Of a stretch of 64,000 nt of DNA, positions 53,596 through 62,902 are shown piece after piece (within the stretch, counting starts at the first letter, position 1; the number at the start of each line of letters is the position of its first letter). The notes under the pieces were generated by a model, which was not told where the DNA came from, did no database searches, and was given only the letters and a program-made list of their open reading frames with translations. The translations under genes were made by a program, and so were the position numbers. Source of the stretch: Rhodospirillales bacterium (GTDB lineage Bacteria > Pseudomonadota > Alphaproteobacteria > Rhodospirillales > JASLQF01). The DNA lies in the NCBI GenBank assembly GCA_030744625.1, contig JASLQF010000044.1:1-64000 (forward strand), in the 5' to 3' direction.

Positions 53596-54786
53596 TTAGT
53601 AAATCTTGATGGTCGCGAATTTGCCGCCTTTCACTTCCACTTCCTTGAAGGACCCAAGCACTTCGCCGACTTCATTGAATTCGACGTTGGTGGCGCCGAC
53701 ATAGTCGATATCGCCGCCGCCGGCGAGAATCTTCAGGCCCTTGGCAATTTCACCGGGCATGATTTTCTCGCCGGGCGCGTTGGCGACCATCATTATCTTC
53801 GACTGGATGGCCGCCCGGTCGGCGGAACCGGCCGCCTGCATGGCAAGGACGATCAAGGCGCCGGCGTCGTAGGACTCGCCGACGTAGGGGCCGTCTTTCT
53901 TGATGCCCGCCTTGCCGGCCATGTCCGAATAGGTGGCCGCGCCCTTCGATGCGCCGCCGGGAACAGTGCCGACGGTGCCTGTCAGGTCCTTGCCGATGGC
54001 CTTGATCAGGCTGTCGCCGATCATGCCATCGGCGAGCACGAAGTTTTCAAAGGCGCCGCTGTCAAGCGAAGCCTGGATGATGCCCTTGCCGCCCTGATCC
54101 AGATAACCGAACACGGCGAGATGCTTCGAGCCGGCCGCCGACAAAGCGCCGACTTCGGCCGAATAATCGGCCTTGCCGTCTTCATGGGCGGCGGTGATGG
54201 AGACCTTGCCGCCGACCGCCTTGAAAGCGTTGTTGAAGGAATCGGCCAAGCCCTTGCCGTAATCGTTGTTGGTGTACGTGACGGCGACATCTTTGATGCC
54301 GCGGCTTTTCAGCACGGCGGCCAGAACCTGGCCCTGACGGGCGTCGGACGGCGAAGTGCGGAAAAAGAAGCCGTTATCCTTGATGGTCGAAAGACCGGGC
54401 GACGTCGCCGATGGCGAAATCATGACAACGCCATTGGGCACGGCCACATTCTTGGCGACGGCACCGGTGACGCCGGAGCAATCGGCGCCATAAATAGCGG
54501 CGACGCCTTCGGACGAGATCAGCCGCTCGCCGGCGGCGGTCGCTGCCGCCGAATCGACGCACGTCGAATCGGCACGCACCGGAACAATCTTCTTTCCACC
54601 CAGCAACAGACTGGAATCGGAAGCTTCCTTGAAAGCCAGTTCGGCCGAATTGGCCATGTCCGGGGTCAGGGATTCGATAGGGCCGGTAAAGCCCAAAAGC
54701 ACGCCGACTTTAACGTCATTCCCGGCGGCCATCGCCGAGCCCGTCATGGCGGTGAGCAGGGTCAACGGCAAAAGAAGTTTTTTCAT
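53596..54786 (-). CDS. livK: Branched-chain amino acid ABC transporter, substrate-binding protein
   Basis: Periplasmic binding protein of 396 residues. Signal peptide MKKLLLPLTLLTAMTGSAMA; type I periplasmic-binding fold with VKVGVLLGFTGPIESLTPDM, an inter-lobe SPSATSPGLS and TYTNNDYGKGLADSF. Family members bind Leu/Ile/Val or related amides; the true ligand is uncertain. AAGGAGGAAACC precedes the ATG. It is last in the operon, after livM. Confidence 0.95.
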   Translation of the reverse strand: MKKLLLPLTLLTAMTGSAMAAGNDVKVGVLLGFTGPIESLTPDMANSAELAFKEASDSSLLLGGKKIVPVRADSTCVDSAAATAAGERLISSEGVAAIYGADCSGVTGAVAKNVAVPNGVVMISPSATSPGLSTIKDNGFFFRTSPSDARQGQVLAAVLKSRGIKDVAVTYTNNDYGKGLADSFNNAFKAVGGKVSITAAHEDGKADYSAEVGALSAAGSKHLAVFGYLDQGGKGIIQASLDSGAFENFVLADGMIGDSLIKAIGKDLTGTVGTVPGGASKGAATYSDMAGKAGIKKDGPYVGESYDAGALIVLAMQAAGSADRAAIQSKIMMVANAPGEKIMPGEIAKGLKILAGGGDIDYVGATNVEFNEVGEVLGSFKEVEVKGGKFATIKIY

Positions 54787-54814
54787 GGTTTCCTCCTTGT
54801 TTTAGTTGGTTGCC

Positions 54815-54880
54815 GATCGAAAGACTTTAGATTTCACGGATTGCGAAAAGTTGCGCCTACAATAGGATGTTCTTTCGATC
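54815..54880 (-). promoter_or_regulatory. Long-range inverted repeat between livM and livK
   Basis: Perfect 10-bp arms GATCGAAAGA (54815-54824) and TCTTTCGATC (54871-54880) enclose 46 bases. In the mRNA this would be a stem with a large loop just before the livK ribosome site. It may be an mRNA-processing or stability element, or paired sites for a regulator. Confidence 0.6.
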
Positions 54881-54893
54881 CTGATCTATTTTT

Positions 54894-56267
54894 TTATTGT
54901 GCCCGGGCCTTGGTCACCTCCGGCAATATCCCGCCGGGATTGAAGCGCATGACCAGCAACAGGACCAGCCCCATCATGAACAGGCGCATATGCTGCGCTG
55001 AGTCCATCAGATGAAGGCGGAGGGGACTTGTATCGTCCATCCAGCTGGTCGCGAAATCGATCAGCCACACACCGACGGGTTCGGCCTCGATCCAGATGAA
55101 CCAGATAAGAAAGCCGCCCAGAACCGATCCAAGGTTGTTGCCGGATCCGCCGACGATCACCATCACCCAGATCAGGAACGTGAAACGCAACGGATTGTAG
55201 GAACCGGGCGTCAGTTGGCCGTCGAGCGTCGTCAACATGGCGCCGGCGATGCCGACCACGGCGGAACCGACGATGAAGACCTGCAGACGCCGACCGGTCA
55301 CGTCCTTACCCATGGCGGCGGCGGAGACTTCGTTGTCACGAATGGCGCGCATCATGCGACCCCACGGCGAATTCAGGGCCATCACGCTCATGCCGAGGAC
55401 GACCACCAGAACCACGGTGAAAAGACCGGCGTAGCCGAGCTTGACGAAAACGCCGGAGTGCTGGATGACCAGGTTGGACAAAAGATCGGCGCGGTCGCTG
55501 GCCGCCAGTCCTTCCAGGGCACTGGAATTCAGCCATTCCGTCCCGCCGATGAACCAGTCGCTTTTCTGCAGGTCCACCTCGTAGGGGACGGGGCGGGACA
55601 ACCCGGCGACGTTCTTGACGCCGCGGGTCAGCCAGTCTTCGTTTTTCAGAAGCGCGATGATGATTTCCGAAATGCCCAAAGTGGCGATGGCCAGATAATC
55701 GGAGCGCAACCCGAGGGTGATCTTGCCGATGATCCAGGCGGCGCCGGCGGCGAACAAACCGCCGGCGGCCCACGAAAACAGGATCGGCAGTCCAAGGCCG
55801 CCCAGGTATCCGGTCACCGCCGGGTTGACGGCCTCGATATCGGCGATGGCCGGATCGAAGAAATAACGGGTCGCGATGATGCCGATGATGATGATCCCCG
55901 ACAGGGCGAGGACCCTGAGGGGGCCTTTGGGGATTCGCCGATAGGCGACGACGGTGGCGGCGACGGTAAGCGCGAAAAGCAGCGCCCCCATGAACAGGTT
56001 CGATCCGCCCGCCGCCCAGGCTTCCGGCACCGGTGCTTTGGAGACCAGCACCGCGGCGACGCCGCCCAGGGCGGCGAATCCCATGGTGCCGACATTGAAC
56101 AGGCCGGCATAGCCCCATTGAATGTTGACGCCGAGCGCCATCACCGCCGAAATCAGGCAGAGATTGAGGATCGTCAGCATCAACGGCCACGACTGGGAGA
56201 ATCCGACGACCATCAGCAAAGCCGCCATGACGGCGAAAGACAGGGCCGAGCGCTGGGCGTTGCTCAT
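54894..56267 (-). CDS. livM: Branched-chain amino acid ABC transporter permease LivM
   Basis: Product of 457 residues, long for LivM, with about ten membrane helices. The conserved cytosolic loop is SPWGRMMRAIRDNEVSAAAMGKD. An insertion of some 70 residues near 215-285 (containing GLSRPVPYEVDLQKSDWFIG) faces the periplasm or a helix cap and explains the length. It overlaps livH by ATGA. Confidence 0.95.
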   Translation of the reverse strand: MSNAQRSALSFAVMAALLMVVGFSQSWPLMLTILNLCLISAVMALGVNIQWGYAGLFNVGTMGFAALGGVAAVLVSKAPVPEAWAAGGSNLFMGALLFALTVAATVVAYRRIPKGPLRVLALSGIIIIGIIATRYFFDPAIADIEAVNPAVTGYLGGLGLPILFSWAAGGLFAAGAAWIIGKITLGLRSDYLAIATLGISEIIIALLKNEDWLTRGVKNVAGLSRPVPYEVDLQKSDWFIGGTEWLNSSALEGLAASDRADLLSNLVIQHSGVFVKLGYAGLFTVVLVVVLGMSVMALNSPWGRMMRAIRDNEVSAAAMGKDVTGRRLQVFIVGSAVVGIAGAMLTTLDGQLTPGSYNPLRFTFLIWVMVIVGGSGNNLGSVLGGFLIWFIWIEAEPVGVWLIDFATSWMDDTSPLRLHLMDSAQHMRLFMMGLVLLLVMRFNPGGILPEVTKARAQ

Positions 56268-57304
56268 ATCACCCGCCCCCTCAGAATGCCGGTCGGGCGG
56301 ATCAGCAACACCAGAACCAGGATGATAAAGGATACGGCGAACTTGTAGTCGGTCGATAGGAACTGAACCAGCCCGTCCGGCTCCCAGTTTTCCGGAACCA
56401 GATACTTGAGGAACTTCTTGTAGGCGTAAGTGATGCTGACTTCCGAAAAGGCGACGACGTAGCCGCCGAGGATGGCGCCCAGCGGATTGCCGATACCGCC
56501 GACAATGGCGGCGGCAAACAACGGCAGCAAAAGTTGGAAATAGGTAAACGGCTTGAAGCTTTTGTCCAGGCCATACAGGGTCCCGGCAATGGTCGCCAGC
56601 GTTGCCGTGATGATCCAGGTCACCATGACCACCCGTTCCGGATTGATGCCGGAAAGAAGCGCCAGGTCCTCGTTGTCCGAGTAGGCGCGCATGGCCTTGC
56701 CGGTGCGGGTACGCTGCAGGAACCAGAACAGGGCAACCACCAGAAGGAAAGCGATGGAGATGGTCAGACCCTGGCTGACCTTGATCGCCAGCCCCTCGTT
56801 GAGGCCGGTCATCTGCTTGAAGGCGCGGGCCTTGATGATGAAACGTTCGCCATCGGAAAAACGTTGGTCATTGGGGCCGATGATAAAACGGACAATGCCG
56901 TTCAGCACGAACATGACGCCGATCGAAGCGATGACAAACAAGGCCGGCGCGCTACGCTTCCTTCGATAGAACTTGAAGACCGACTTGTCGATGAACAGGA
57001 CCATGACGATGGTAATGGCGATGGCCACCGGCAGGGCGAGCAGGGCGGTCGGCAAGGGGCCCAAGCCGACGCCGATGGATTGCAGCCACCAGGTCATCAG
57101 GACGGTAACCATCGTGCCGAAGGCCATCAGGTCGCCGTGGGCGAAATTGGCGAAACGGAGGATGCCGTAAATCAGGGTGATGCCCAAAGCCCCGAGAGCG
57201 AGCTGGGAGCCGTACGTCAGCACCGGAATGATGACGAAATTCGACAGTAGGATTAAGGCGTCGAAAACATCGGTCAAAACGGCCCTACCCCCCCAGGAAT
57301 GCAC
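56264..57304 (-). CDS. livH: Branched-chain amino acid ABC transporter permease LivH
   Basis: Product of up to 346 residues with eight or more membrane helices: LALGALGITLIYGILRFANFAHGD at the N-terminus (split by two helices), RTRTGKAMRAYSDNEDLALLSG as the coupling loop and GAILGGYVVAFSEV. The ATG overlaps the livF end by 20 bases. A TTG at 57277 (giving LTDVFDALILL) behind GGGGGG is a good alternative start. Confidence 0.93.
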   Translation of the reverse strand: MHSWGGRAVLTDVFDALILLSNFVIIPVLTYGSQLALGALGITLIYGILRFANFAHGDLMAFGTMVTVLMTWWLQSIGVGLGPLPTALLALPVAIAITIVMVLFIDKSVFKFYRRKRSAPALFVIASIGVMFVLNGIVRFIIGPNDQRFSDGERFIIKARAFKQMTGLNEGLAIKVSQGLTISIAFLLVVALFWFLQRTRTGKAMRAYSDNEDLALLSGINPERVVMVTWIITATLATIAGTLYGLDKSFKPFTYFQLLLPLFAAAIVGGIGNPLGAILGGYVVAFSEVSITYAYKKFLKYLVPENWEPDGLVQFLSTDYKFAVSFIILVLVLLIRPTGILRGRVI

Positions 57305-57989
57305 GCCGGACTTCCGGGTCGGCCAGCAATGCCTCGCCGGTATCCGTAAACTTGTTTTCGCCGGTCACCAGAACATAGCCGGTGTCGGCGATATTCAGGG
57401 CCTGGCGGGCGTTCTGTTCGACCATCAGGATGGCGATGCCGGTCTGCTTGACTTCCAGGATGCGGTCGAACAACTCGTCCATGACGATGGGCGACACCCC
57501 CGCTGTCGGTTCGTCCAGCAACAGCACTTGCGGGCCGGTCATCAAGGCGCGGCCGACGGCGACTTGCTGGCGTTGGCCGCCAGAAAGTTCGCCCGCCGGC
57601 TGGTCCCGTTTGTCCTTCAGGATGGGGAACAACTCGAACACAAGATCCATGGTCCGGTAGATATCGTCACGGCGAAGAAACGCCCCCATTTCAAGGTTTT
57701 CCTGGACCGTCATGCTGACGAACACATTGTTCGTTTGCGGCACCATGGCCATGCCTTCCTTGACCCGATCCTGCGGCGACATCTGGGTGATATCCTTGCC
57801 GTCCAGGGTGACGGTCCCCTCGCGCAGGTGCAGCATGCCCAACAGGGCCTTCATGGCCGTCGATTTACCGGCCCCGTTGGGGCCGACGATGACGGCGATC
57901 TCTCCCTTGTCGACCGAAATATCACAGCCGCGCAGAATATCCGCGCCGCCGTACCCGCCGCTCATGCTCAGACCCGATAAAAAGCTCAC
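57285..57989 (-). CDS. livF: Branched-chain amino acid ABC transporter ATP-binding protein LivF
   Basis: ATPase subunit of 234 residues: Walker A GPNGAGKSTAMKALLG, signature ELSGGQRQQVAVGRAL, Walker B VLLLDEPTAGVSP and H-switch region MVEQNARQAL. The MVEQN form is typical for LivF. It begins right after livG. Confidence 0.97.
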   Translation of the reverse strand: MSFLSGLSMSGGYGGADILRGCDISVDKGEIAVIVGPNGAGKSTAMKALLGMLHLREGTVTLDGKDITQMSPQDRVKEGMAMVPQTNNVFVSMTVQENLEMGAFLRRDDIYRTMDLVFELFPILKDKRDQPAGELSGGQRQQVAVGRALMTGPQVLLLDEPTAGVSPIVMDELFDRILEVKQTGIAILMVEQNARQALNIADTGYVLVTGENKFTDTGEALLADPEVRRAFLGG

Positions 57990-58772
57990 TTAGGATATCG
58001 CCCCTACTTTGTTCTTGAGGCCTCTCCCGAGATAAGCCTCGATAACGTCTTCGTTGGATTTGACTTCCTCGGCGGTACCTTGCGTCAGCACCTTGCCTTC
58101 GGCCATTACCACCACCGGGTTGCAAAGCCGGGATATGAAATCGATGTCGTGCTCGATCATGCAGAAGGTGTAACCGCGTTCGGTGTTGAGCCGTATGATG
58201 GCGTCGCCGATTTCGTTCAGAAGGGTCCGGTTGACGCCGGCGCCGACCTCATCCAGCAGCACGACCTTGGCGTCGACCATCATGGTACGCCCCAGTTCCA
58301 GCAGTTTCTTCTGGCCGCCGGAAAGGTTCCCCGCCGGTTCGTCCGCCAGATGGCCGAGGTTGAGGAAATCGATTACCTCGTTGGCCCTGTGGCGAATCGC
58401 TTCTTCCTCTTCGGCCACCTTGGCGCGATGAAACCAGGTGCTGATCAGGGATTCGCCCGATTGGCCGCCCGGCACCATCATCAGGTTCTCGCGAACCGAC
58501 AGGGATGAAAACTCGTGCGCGATCTGGAACGTCCGCAACAGCCCCTTTGCGAAAAGCTGGTGCGGTTTCAGGCCGGTAACGTCCTCGCCATCAAGACTGA
58601 CACTGCCGACCGAGGGCGGGAAAACCCCGGCGACAAGGTTGAACAATGTCGTCTTGCCGGCGCCGTTGGGGCCAATCAATCCGGTGATGGTACCCTTCTG
58701 GATATCGAAGCTCGTCCCATCGACCGCTTTCAAACCTCCGAAATGCAGGGCGACATCTTCAATGTTAATCAT
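57990..58772 (-). CDS. livG: Branched-chain amino acid ABC transporter ATP-binding protein LivG
   Basis: ATPase subunit of 260 residues: LHFGGLKAVDGTSFDI, Walker A GPNGAGKTTLFNLVAGVF, signature NLSGGQKKLLELGRTM, Walker B VVLLDEVGAGVNRTLL and MIEHDIDFISRLC. It heads the livG-F-H-M-K operon. The Walker B reads DEVGAG rather than the more usual DEPxAG. Confidence 0.97.
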   Translation of the reverse strand: MINIEDVALHFGGLKAVDGTSFDIQKGTITGLIGPNGAGKTTLFNLVAGVFPPSVGSVSLDGEDVTGLKPHQLFAKGLLRTFQIAHEFSSLSVRENLMMVPGGQSGESLISTWFHRAKVAEEEEAIRHRANEVIDFLNLGHLADEPAGNLSGGQKKLLELGRTMMVDAKVVLLDEVGAGVNRTLLNEIGDAIIRLNTERGYTFCMIEHDIDFISRLCNPVVVMAEGKVLTQGTAEEVKSNEDVIEAYLGRGLKNKVGAIS

Positions 58773-59034
58773 TAGGCGGGACTGACCATGAATTAATCCG
58801 ATGTTTCTTATTTAACCTTCGCATCCACGGCGATAGTACCCAAATCCCACCACACATTGGAATTGCAATCTTGCTGTATCCGGCAAGCGGACCAGACGGC
58901 ATGGATCGCGGGGCTCCGCTTCGGGGCGCGAAGTCCGACATCGGCGTGGCGGGAAAACACCCGATCATGACGTTGTCTATGAGTACACGACCCAGCGAAA
59001 CCGGATCGTTGAACGGCGGCTTGCCCGAAATGGG
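58773..59034. other. Intergenic region upstream of the liv operon
   Basis: About 260 bp without a gene between the clpA stop and livG. It should hold the liv promoter. The segment from 58890 to 58985 contains GCGGACC, GAAGTCCGACATCGG and GTACACGACCC, resembling degenerate fragments near repeat copies A and B at 4-5 kb. Confidence 0.4.
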
Positions 59035-61347
59035 CTACTTGACGTAGACGGGGACCCCCGGCTTGCCGCGCTTGGCGGGCGGTTTCGCCCCGCCACTCTC
59101 CGGATAGTCGAAGGTGGGCTTGCCGTCCTTGACGCCGACCAGCACGACGCCGCCCTTGGCCAGCTTGCCGAATAGCAGTTCCTCGGCCAGCTGCTTCTTG
59201 ATGTTTTCCTGGATGACCCGCGCCAGCGGCCGCGCTCCGAACCTCTTGCTGTAGCCCTTCTTGGCGAGCCACGCCCGAGCGTCGTCGGTAAGCTCGATGG
59301 TCACGTTACGGTCGCCGAGTTGGGTCTCCAGCTCCATGATGAACTTGTCTACGACGCGCGTCATGACCTCGGGGGTGAGGCTGGAGAACCCGATGGTGGC
59401 GTCGAGCCGGTTGCGGAACTCGGGCGAGAACATCCGCTCGATGGCTTCCTGGTCGTCTCCCTCGCGCTCGTCGCGCTCGAAGCCGATGGCCGCCTTGGCC
59501 AGTTCGACGGCGCCGGCGTTGGTGGTCATGACGAGGATGACGTTGCGGAAGTCGATGCTCTTGCCGTTGTGGTCGGTCAGCTTGCCGTGGTCCATGACCT
59601 GCAACAGGATGCTGAAGAGGTCCGGGTGGGCCTTCTCGATCTCGTCGAGCAGCAGGACCGCGTGGGGCTGCTGGTCGATGGCGTCGGTCAACAGGCCCCC
59701 CTGGTCGAATCCCACATAGCCCGGCGGCGCGCCAATGAGGCGAGAGACGCTGTGGCGTTCCATGTATTCCGACATGTCGAAGCGCACGAGTTCGATGCCG
59801 AGGACGAGAGACAACTGGCGCGCCACCTCGGTCTTGCCGACGCCAGTGGGACCGGAAAACAGGTAGCACCCGATGGGCTTCTCCGGCTCGCGCAACCCGG
59901 CACGCGACAGCTTGATGGCGCTGGTCAGGGCGCCGATGGCCTTGTCCTGGCCGAACACCATGGTCTTGACGTCGCGCTCCAGGTTCTTGAGGGCCTCGCG
60001 GTCGTCGGTGGAGACGCTCTTCGGCGGAATGCGGGCGATCTTGGCGACCACCGTCTCGATGTCCTTGACCGTGATCGTCTTGCGCCGCTTGTTCTCGGGC
60101 AACAGCATGCGCGAGGCGCCCACTTCGTCGATGACGTCGATGGCCTTGTCGGGCAGCTTGCGGTCGTTGATGTAGCGCGCCGAAAGCTCGACCGCCGTAC
60201 GCAGGGCCTCGGACTTGTAGCGGACTTTGTGGTGCTCCTCGAAATAGGGCTTGAGGCCGCGCAGAATCTTCACCGTGTCCTCGACGGACGGCTCATAGAT
60301 GTCGATCTTCTGGAAGCGGCGGGCCAGGGCGCGGTCCTTTTCGAAGTAGTTGCGGTACTCCTTGTAGGTGGTCGAGCCCATGCAGCGTAGCCTGCCGTCC
60401 TGCAGGGACGGCTTGAGGATGTTGGAGGCATCCATGGAGCCGCCGCTGGTGGCGCCGGCGCCGATGATGGTGTGGATCTCGTCGATGAAGAGGATGGCGC
60501 CCTCGATGGCCTCGAGTTCCGCCATCACCGCCTTCAGCCTCTCCTCGAAGTCGCCGCGGTAGCGCGTGCCGGCCAGCAGCGCCCCCATGTCGAGAGTGTA
60601 AATGTTGGAGTCCTTCAAGACATCCGGCACTTCGCCATGGACGATGCGCCGTGCCAGCCCCTCGGCGATGGCCGTCTTGCCGACACCGGGGTCGCCCACG
60701 AACAGCGGATTGTTCTTGGTGCGACGGCACAGGATCTGGATGGTGCGCTCGATCTCGTTCTGGCGCCCGATGAGGGGATCGATGCGGCCCTCGGCGGCTC
60801 TTTTGTTGAGATCGATGCAGTAGGCTTCCAAAGCTTCGTGTCCCTTGGGAACCTCCTGCTCCTCGCCGCCGTCCTCGTCGGCGCCCTGGGCCGTGCGCGT
60901 CTCGGATCGGCCCGCCACCTTGGCGATGCCGTGCGAGATGTAGTTGACGGCGTCAAGCCGCGTCATGTCGTGGACCTGCAGGAAATATACGGCGTGGGAT
61001 TCGCGCTCCGAGAACAAGGCCACCAACACGTTGGCCCCGGTCACCTGCTCGCGTCCCGAAGACTGCACGTGAATGGCGGCGCGCTGGACGACGCGCTGGA
61101 ATCCGGCCGTTGGCTTGGGCTCGCTCACCTGGCTGATGACCATGCCGGTGAGTTCGGTGTCGATGAACTCGGTCAGATTCTGGCGCAGCTGCTTGAGTTC
61201 CACGCCGCAGGCGCGCAATACGGCCATCGCGTCCTGGTCCTCGGTCAAGGCAAGCAGAAGATGCTCGAGCGTGGCGTATTCGTGAAGGCGTTCGGTAGCC
61301 AGCGCCAAGGCGCCGTGCAGGGTCTGCTCGAGATTCACTGACAACAT
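59035..61347 (-). CDS. clpA: ATP-dependent Clp protease ATP-binding subunit ClpA
   Basis: AAA+ unfoldase of 770 residues. Clp N-domain at 1-145 (LSVNLEQTLHGALALATERL, YATLEHLLLALTED); first AAA with Walker A GDPGVGKTAIAEGLA and IHTIIGAGATSGGSMDA; second AAA with GPTGVGKTEVARQ, LLDEIEKAHPD. No middle coiled-coil as in ClpB, so it is ClpA. It feeds ClpP and receives N-end substrates from ClpS, whose gene lies 7 bp upstream. Confidence 0.98.
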   Translation of the reverse strand: MLSVNLEQTLHGALALATERLHEYATLEHLLLALTEDQDAMAVLRACGVELKQLRQNLTEFIDTELTGMVISQVSEPKPTAGFQRVVQRAAIHVQSSGREQVTGANVLVALFSERESHAVYFLQVHDMTRLDAVNYISHGIAKVAGRSETRTAQGADEDGGEEQEVPKGHEALEAYCIDLNKRAAEGRIDPLIGRQNEIERTIQILCRRTKNNPLFVGDPGVGKTAIAEGLARRIVHGEVPDVLKDSNIYTLDMGALLAGTRYRGDFEERLKAVMAELEAIEGAILFIDEIHTIIGAGATSGGSMDASNILKPSLQDGRLRCMGSTTYKEYRNYFEKDRALARRFQKIDIYEPSVEDTVKILRGLKPYFEEHHKVRYKSEALRTAVELSARYINDRKLPDKAIDVIDEVGASRMLLPENKRRKTITVKDIETVVAKIARIPPKSVSTDDREALKNLERDVKTMVFGQDKAIGALTSAIKLSRAGLREPEKPIGCYLFSGPTGVGKTEVARQLSLVLGIELVRFDMSEYMERHSVSRLIGAPPGYVGFDQGGLLTDAIDQQPHAVLLLDEIEKAHPDLFSILLQVMDHGKLTDHNGKSIDFRNVILVMTTNAGAVELAKAAIGFERDEREGDDQEAIERMFSPEFRNRLDATIGFSSLTPEVMTRVVDKFIMELETQLGDRNVTIELTDDARAWLAKKGYSKRFGARPLARVIQENIKKQLAEELLFGKLAKGGVVLVGVKDGKPTFDYPESGGAKPPAKRGKPGVPVYVK

Positions 61348-61354
61348 GATGGGC

Positions 61355-61693
61355 CTATTCGCTCCCGTCCTTTTCGATGGTGCACTGAAGAGGATGCTGG
61401 TTCTTCCGCGCCAAGTCCATGGTCTGGTTCACCTTGGTTTCCGCAACCTCGTAGGTATATACCCCGCATACGCCGACGCCACGGCGATGGACGTGCAGCA
61501 TGATGTTGGTCGCCGCCTGCTGGTTCTTGTTGAAGAATTGCTGGAGGACGTGGACGACGAACTCCATCGGCGTGTAATCGTCGTTCAGCAACAGGACCTT
61601 GTACATGTCCGGCTTCTTGGTCTTGGGCCGCGACTTGACAGCGATGCCGGTCTTCGGGTCGAAGTCGTCGCCACGCTTGTCGTCGTCGCTCAT
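61355..61693 (-). CDS. clpS: ClpS adaptor
   Basis: N-degron adaptor of 112 residues: a disordered charged N-terminus, [20 protein letters not shown] (contact residues for N-degrons), [19 protein letters not shown] and [15 protein letters not shown]. The ATG is chosen at MSDDDK; longer readings lack support. It and clpA form an operon; aat in this window makes Leu/Phe N-degrons for this adaptor. Confidence 0.97.
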   Translation of the reverse strand: MSDDDKRGDDFDPKTGIAVKSRPKTKKPDMYKVLLLNDDYTPMEFVVHVLQQFFNKNQQAATNIMLHVHRRGVGVCGVYTYEVAETKVNQTMDLARKNQHPLQCTIEKDGSE

Positions 61694-61838
61694 CTGGATC
61701 GCCGCTCCTTCCGGACTGCCGCGCCGCCTCAATCCACACGCAAAATCCAAGCCTCCCATCCCTCAATATATAGTCCATTTTGGCCCGTTCGTACACCTGT
61801 GAGCAGGGCCACACAGTTCAGATAGGGCCTCGCGGGCG

Positions 61839-61875
61839 AAAAAAAAGGCGCCCGGCGGAGATTCCGCCGGGCGCC
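61839..61875 (-). terminator. Intrinsic terminator of the phasin gene
   Basis: GGCGCCCGGCGGA and TCCGCCGGGCGCC form a 13-bp perfect stem with a three-base loop. On the minus strand eight T follow it. It lies 33 bp after the phasin stop. Confidence 0.95.
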
Positions 61876-61908
61876 TTTCAAGGCTTGCCCCTGATGGGGG
61901 GGAGTCGA

Positions 61909-62448
61909 TCAGGCGGCAAGCGGTTTGGTGAACTTCTCGACGGCAACGTTGACGCGACCGGCGATCGGCTTGGCGGCATTTTCCGCGACCTTCACCGACA
62001 TGTCGGACATCTTGCGGCTCTCGGTCACCAGCTTGTCGTAGCCGCCCTTGACCAGGTCGCCCTGGACCTCGGCCACCTGCTGCAGGGTCTTGCAGCCGAG
62101 GATCGCCTTGGTGGCGGCGATGCCTTCCTCGATCGACGCCTGGGCGAAATCGAACCACAGGGCGTTGAAGTCCTGGGCGCCCTTGGCGAGCACGGCCCCG
62201 CTCTTGACCAGGGCATCCACGTTGTCCTTGTTGAAGGCGGCCACGTCCTCATAGCCCTTGAAGGCGTCGGAACCGGCCTTGAAGGCGGCCTCGACGTGCT
62301 CCTTGGTGGCCTGGACGGCCTGATCGTAGCCCTTGGCGGCGGCTTCGGCGCTGGCCTTGACGACGGTCTCCATGTTGTCCTTGCCGGCGGCGACGGCGGC
62401 TTCAATCTGCTCGGCGGCGTTGGCGGCGGCGGTCTTTTTCGTAGTCAT
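61909..62448 (-). CDS. Phasin family protein
   Basis: Product of 179 residues, almost entirely helical with an Ala/Lys-rich pattern (ANAAEQIEAAVAAGKDNM) and the Phasin_2-like core (FNALWFDFAQASIEEGIAAT, VAEVQGDLVKGGYDKLV). Phasins coat polyhydroxyalkanoate granules. MTTKK is chosen with GGAGA just upstream. Two palindromic PhaR-type sites lie upstream, supporting control by PHA state. Confidence 0.93.
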   Translation of the reverse strand: MTTKKTAAANAAEQIEAAVAAGKDNMETVVKASAEAAAKGYDQAVQATKEHVEAAFKAGSDAFKGYEDVAAFNKDNVDALVKSGAVLAKGAQDFNALWFDFAQASIEEGIAATKAILGCKTLQQVAEVQGDLVKGGYDKLVTESRKMSDMSVKVAENAAKPIAGRVNVAVEKFTKPLAA

Positions 62449-62555
62449 CTCATTCTCCATTAAAAACGCATTACTGGCCCTTGCAGGGGCGCGCCCGATT
62501 CGCGGGCGGCGGCAATCCGGGTGACGTTCCCGGGTAGTATGTTTGCATGCTCTTT

Positions 62556-62631
62556 TGCTGCATTGCAGCATAGAACCCGCTTATAAACCCTATCCGAGCC
62601 CAATGTCAAGCAATTTTGCTGCATCGCAGCA
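62556..62631 (-). promoter_or_regulatory. Two PhaR-type operators upstream of the phasin gene
   Basis: TGCTGCATTGCAGCA (62556-62570) is a perfect palindrome and TGCTGCATCGCAGCA (62617-62631) differs at one central base. Both contain CTGC-N3-GCAG, the core reported for PhaR of Paracoccus and Rhodobacter. Their centres are 61 bp apart, close to six helical turns, so looping between them is possible. PhaR represses phasin genes until PHA granules form. Confidence 0.88.
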
Positions 62632-62639
62632 TAATTCTA

Positions 62640-62902
62640 CGTTCATGAAAAATAACATAAAAACGACCATATTTAATCAACTTCTGAAATTTTGACGCAC
62701 CGCATCATGAAAGGCGCCACCGGAGATCCTCTTAGTTGAAGCCGCCGTCCCCGTTAACCAATTCTTATGGGGTGTGCCGTAAACGCCGTGATGGGATTTC
62801 GGCGACGCCGCGATGGGGTCGAGCCAGAAACGACTTGAGGCACGGCAGCGAATTCTGTTTAGCTGTCAGGATGTTCGCCGAAGCGCACTTGGGGGAGGCA
62901 TC
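62640..62902. other. Divergent intergenic region
   Basis: No gene is supported between the phasin operators and the carboxypeptidase. The first 60 bp are AT-rich (AACATAAAAACGACC, ATATTTAATCAAC) and probably hold promoters. GGGGGAGG precedes the GTG of the next gene. Confidence 0.4.

Noticed and set aside
55011-56348. A 445-codon plus-strand frame across livM
   Set aside because: Antisense to a clear membrane permease; its composition (Asp/His/Gln-rich) is that of a mirrored hydrophobic gene.
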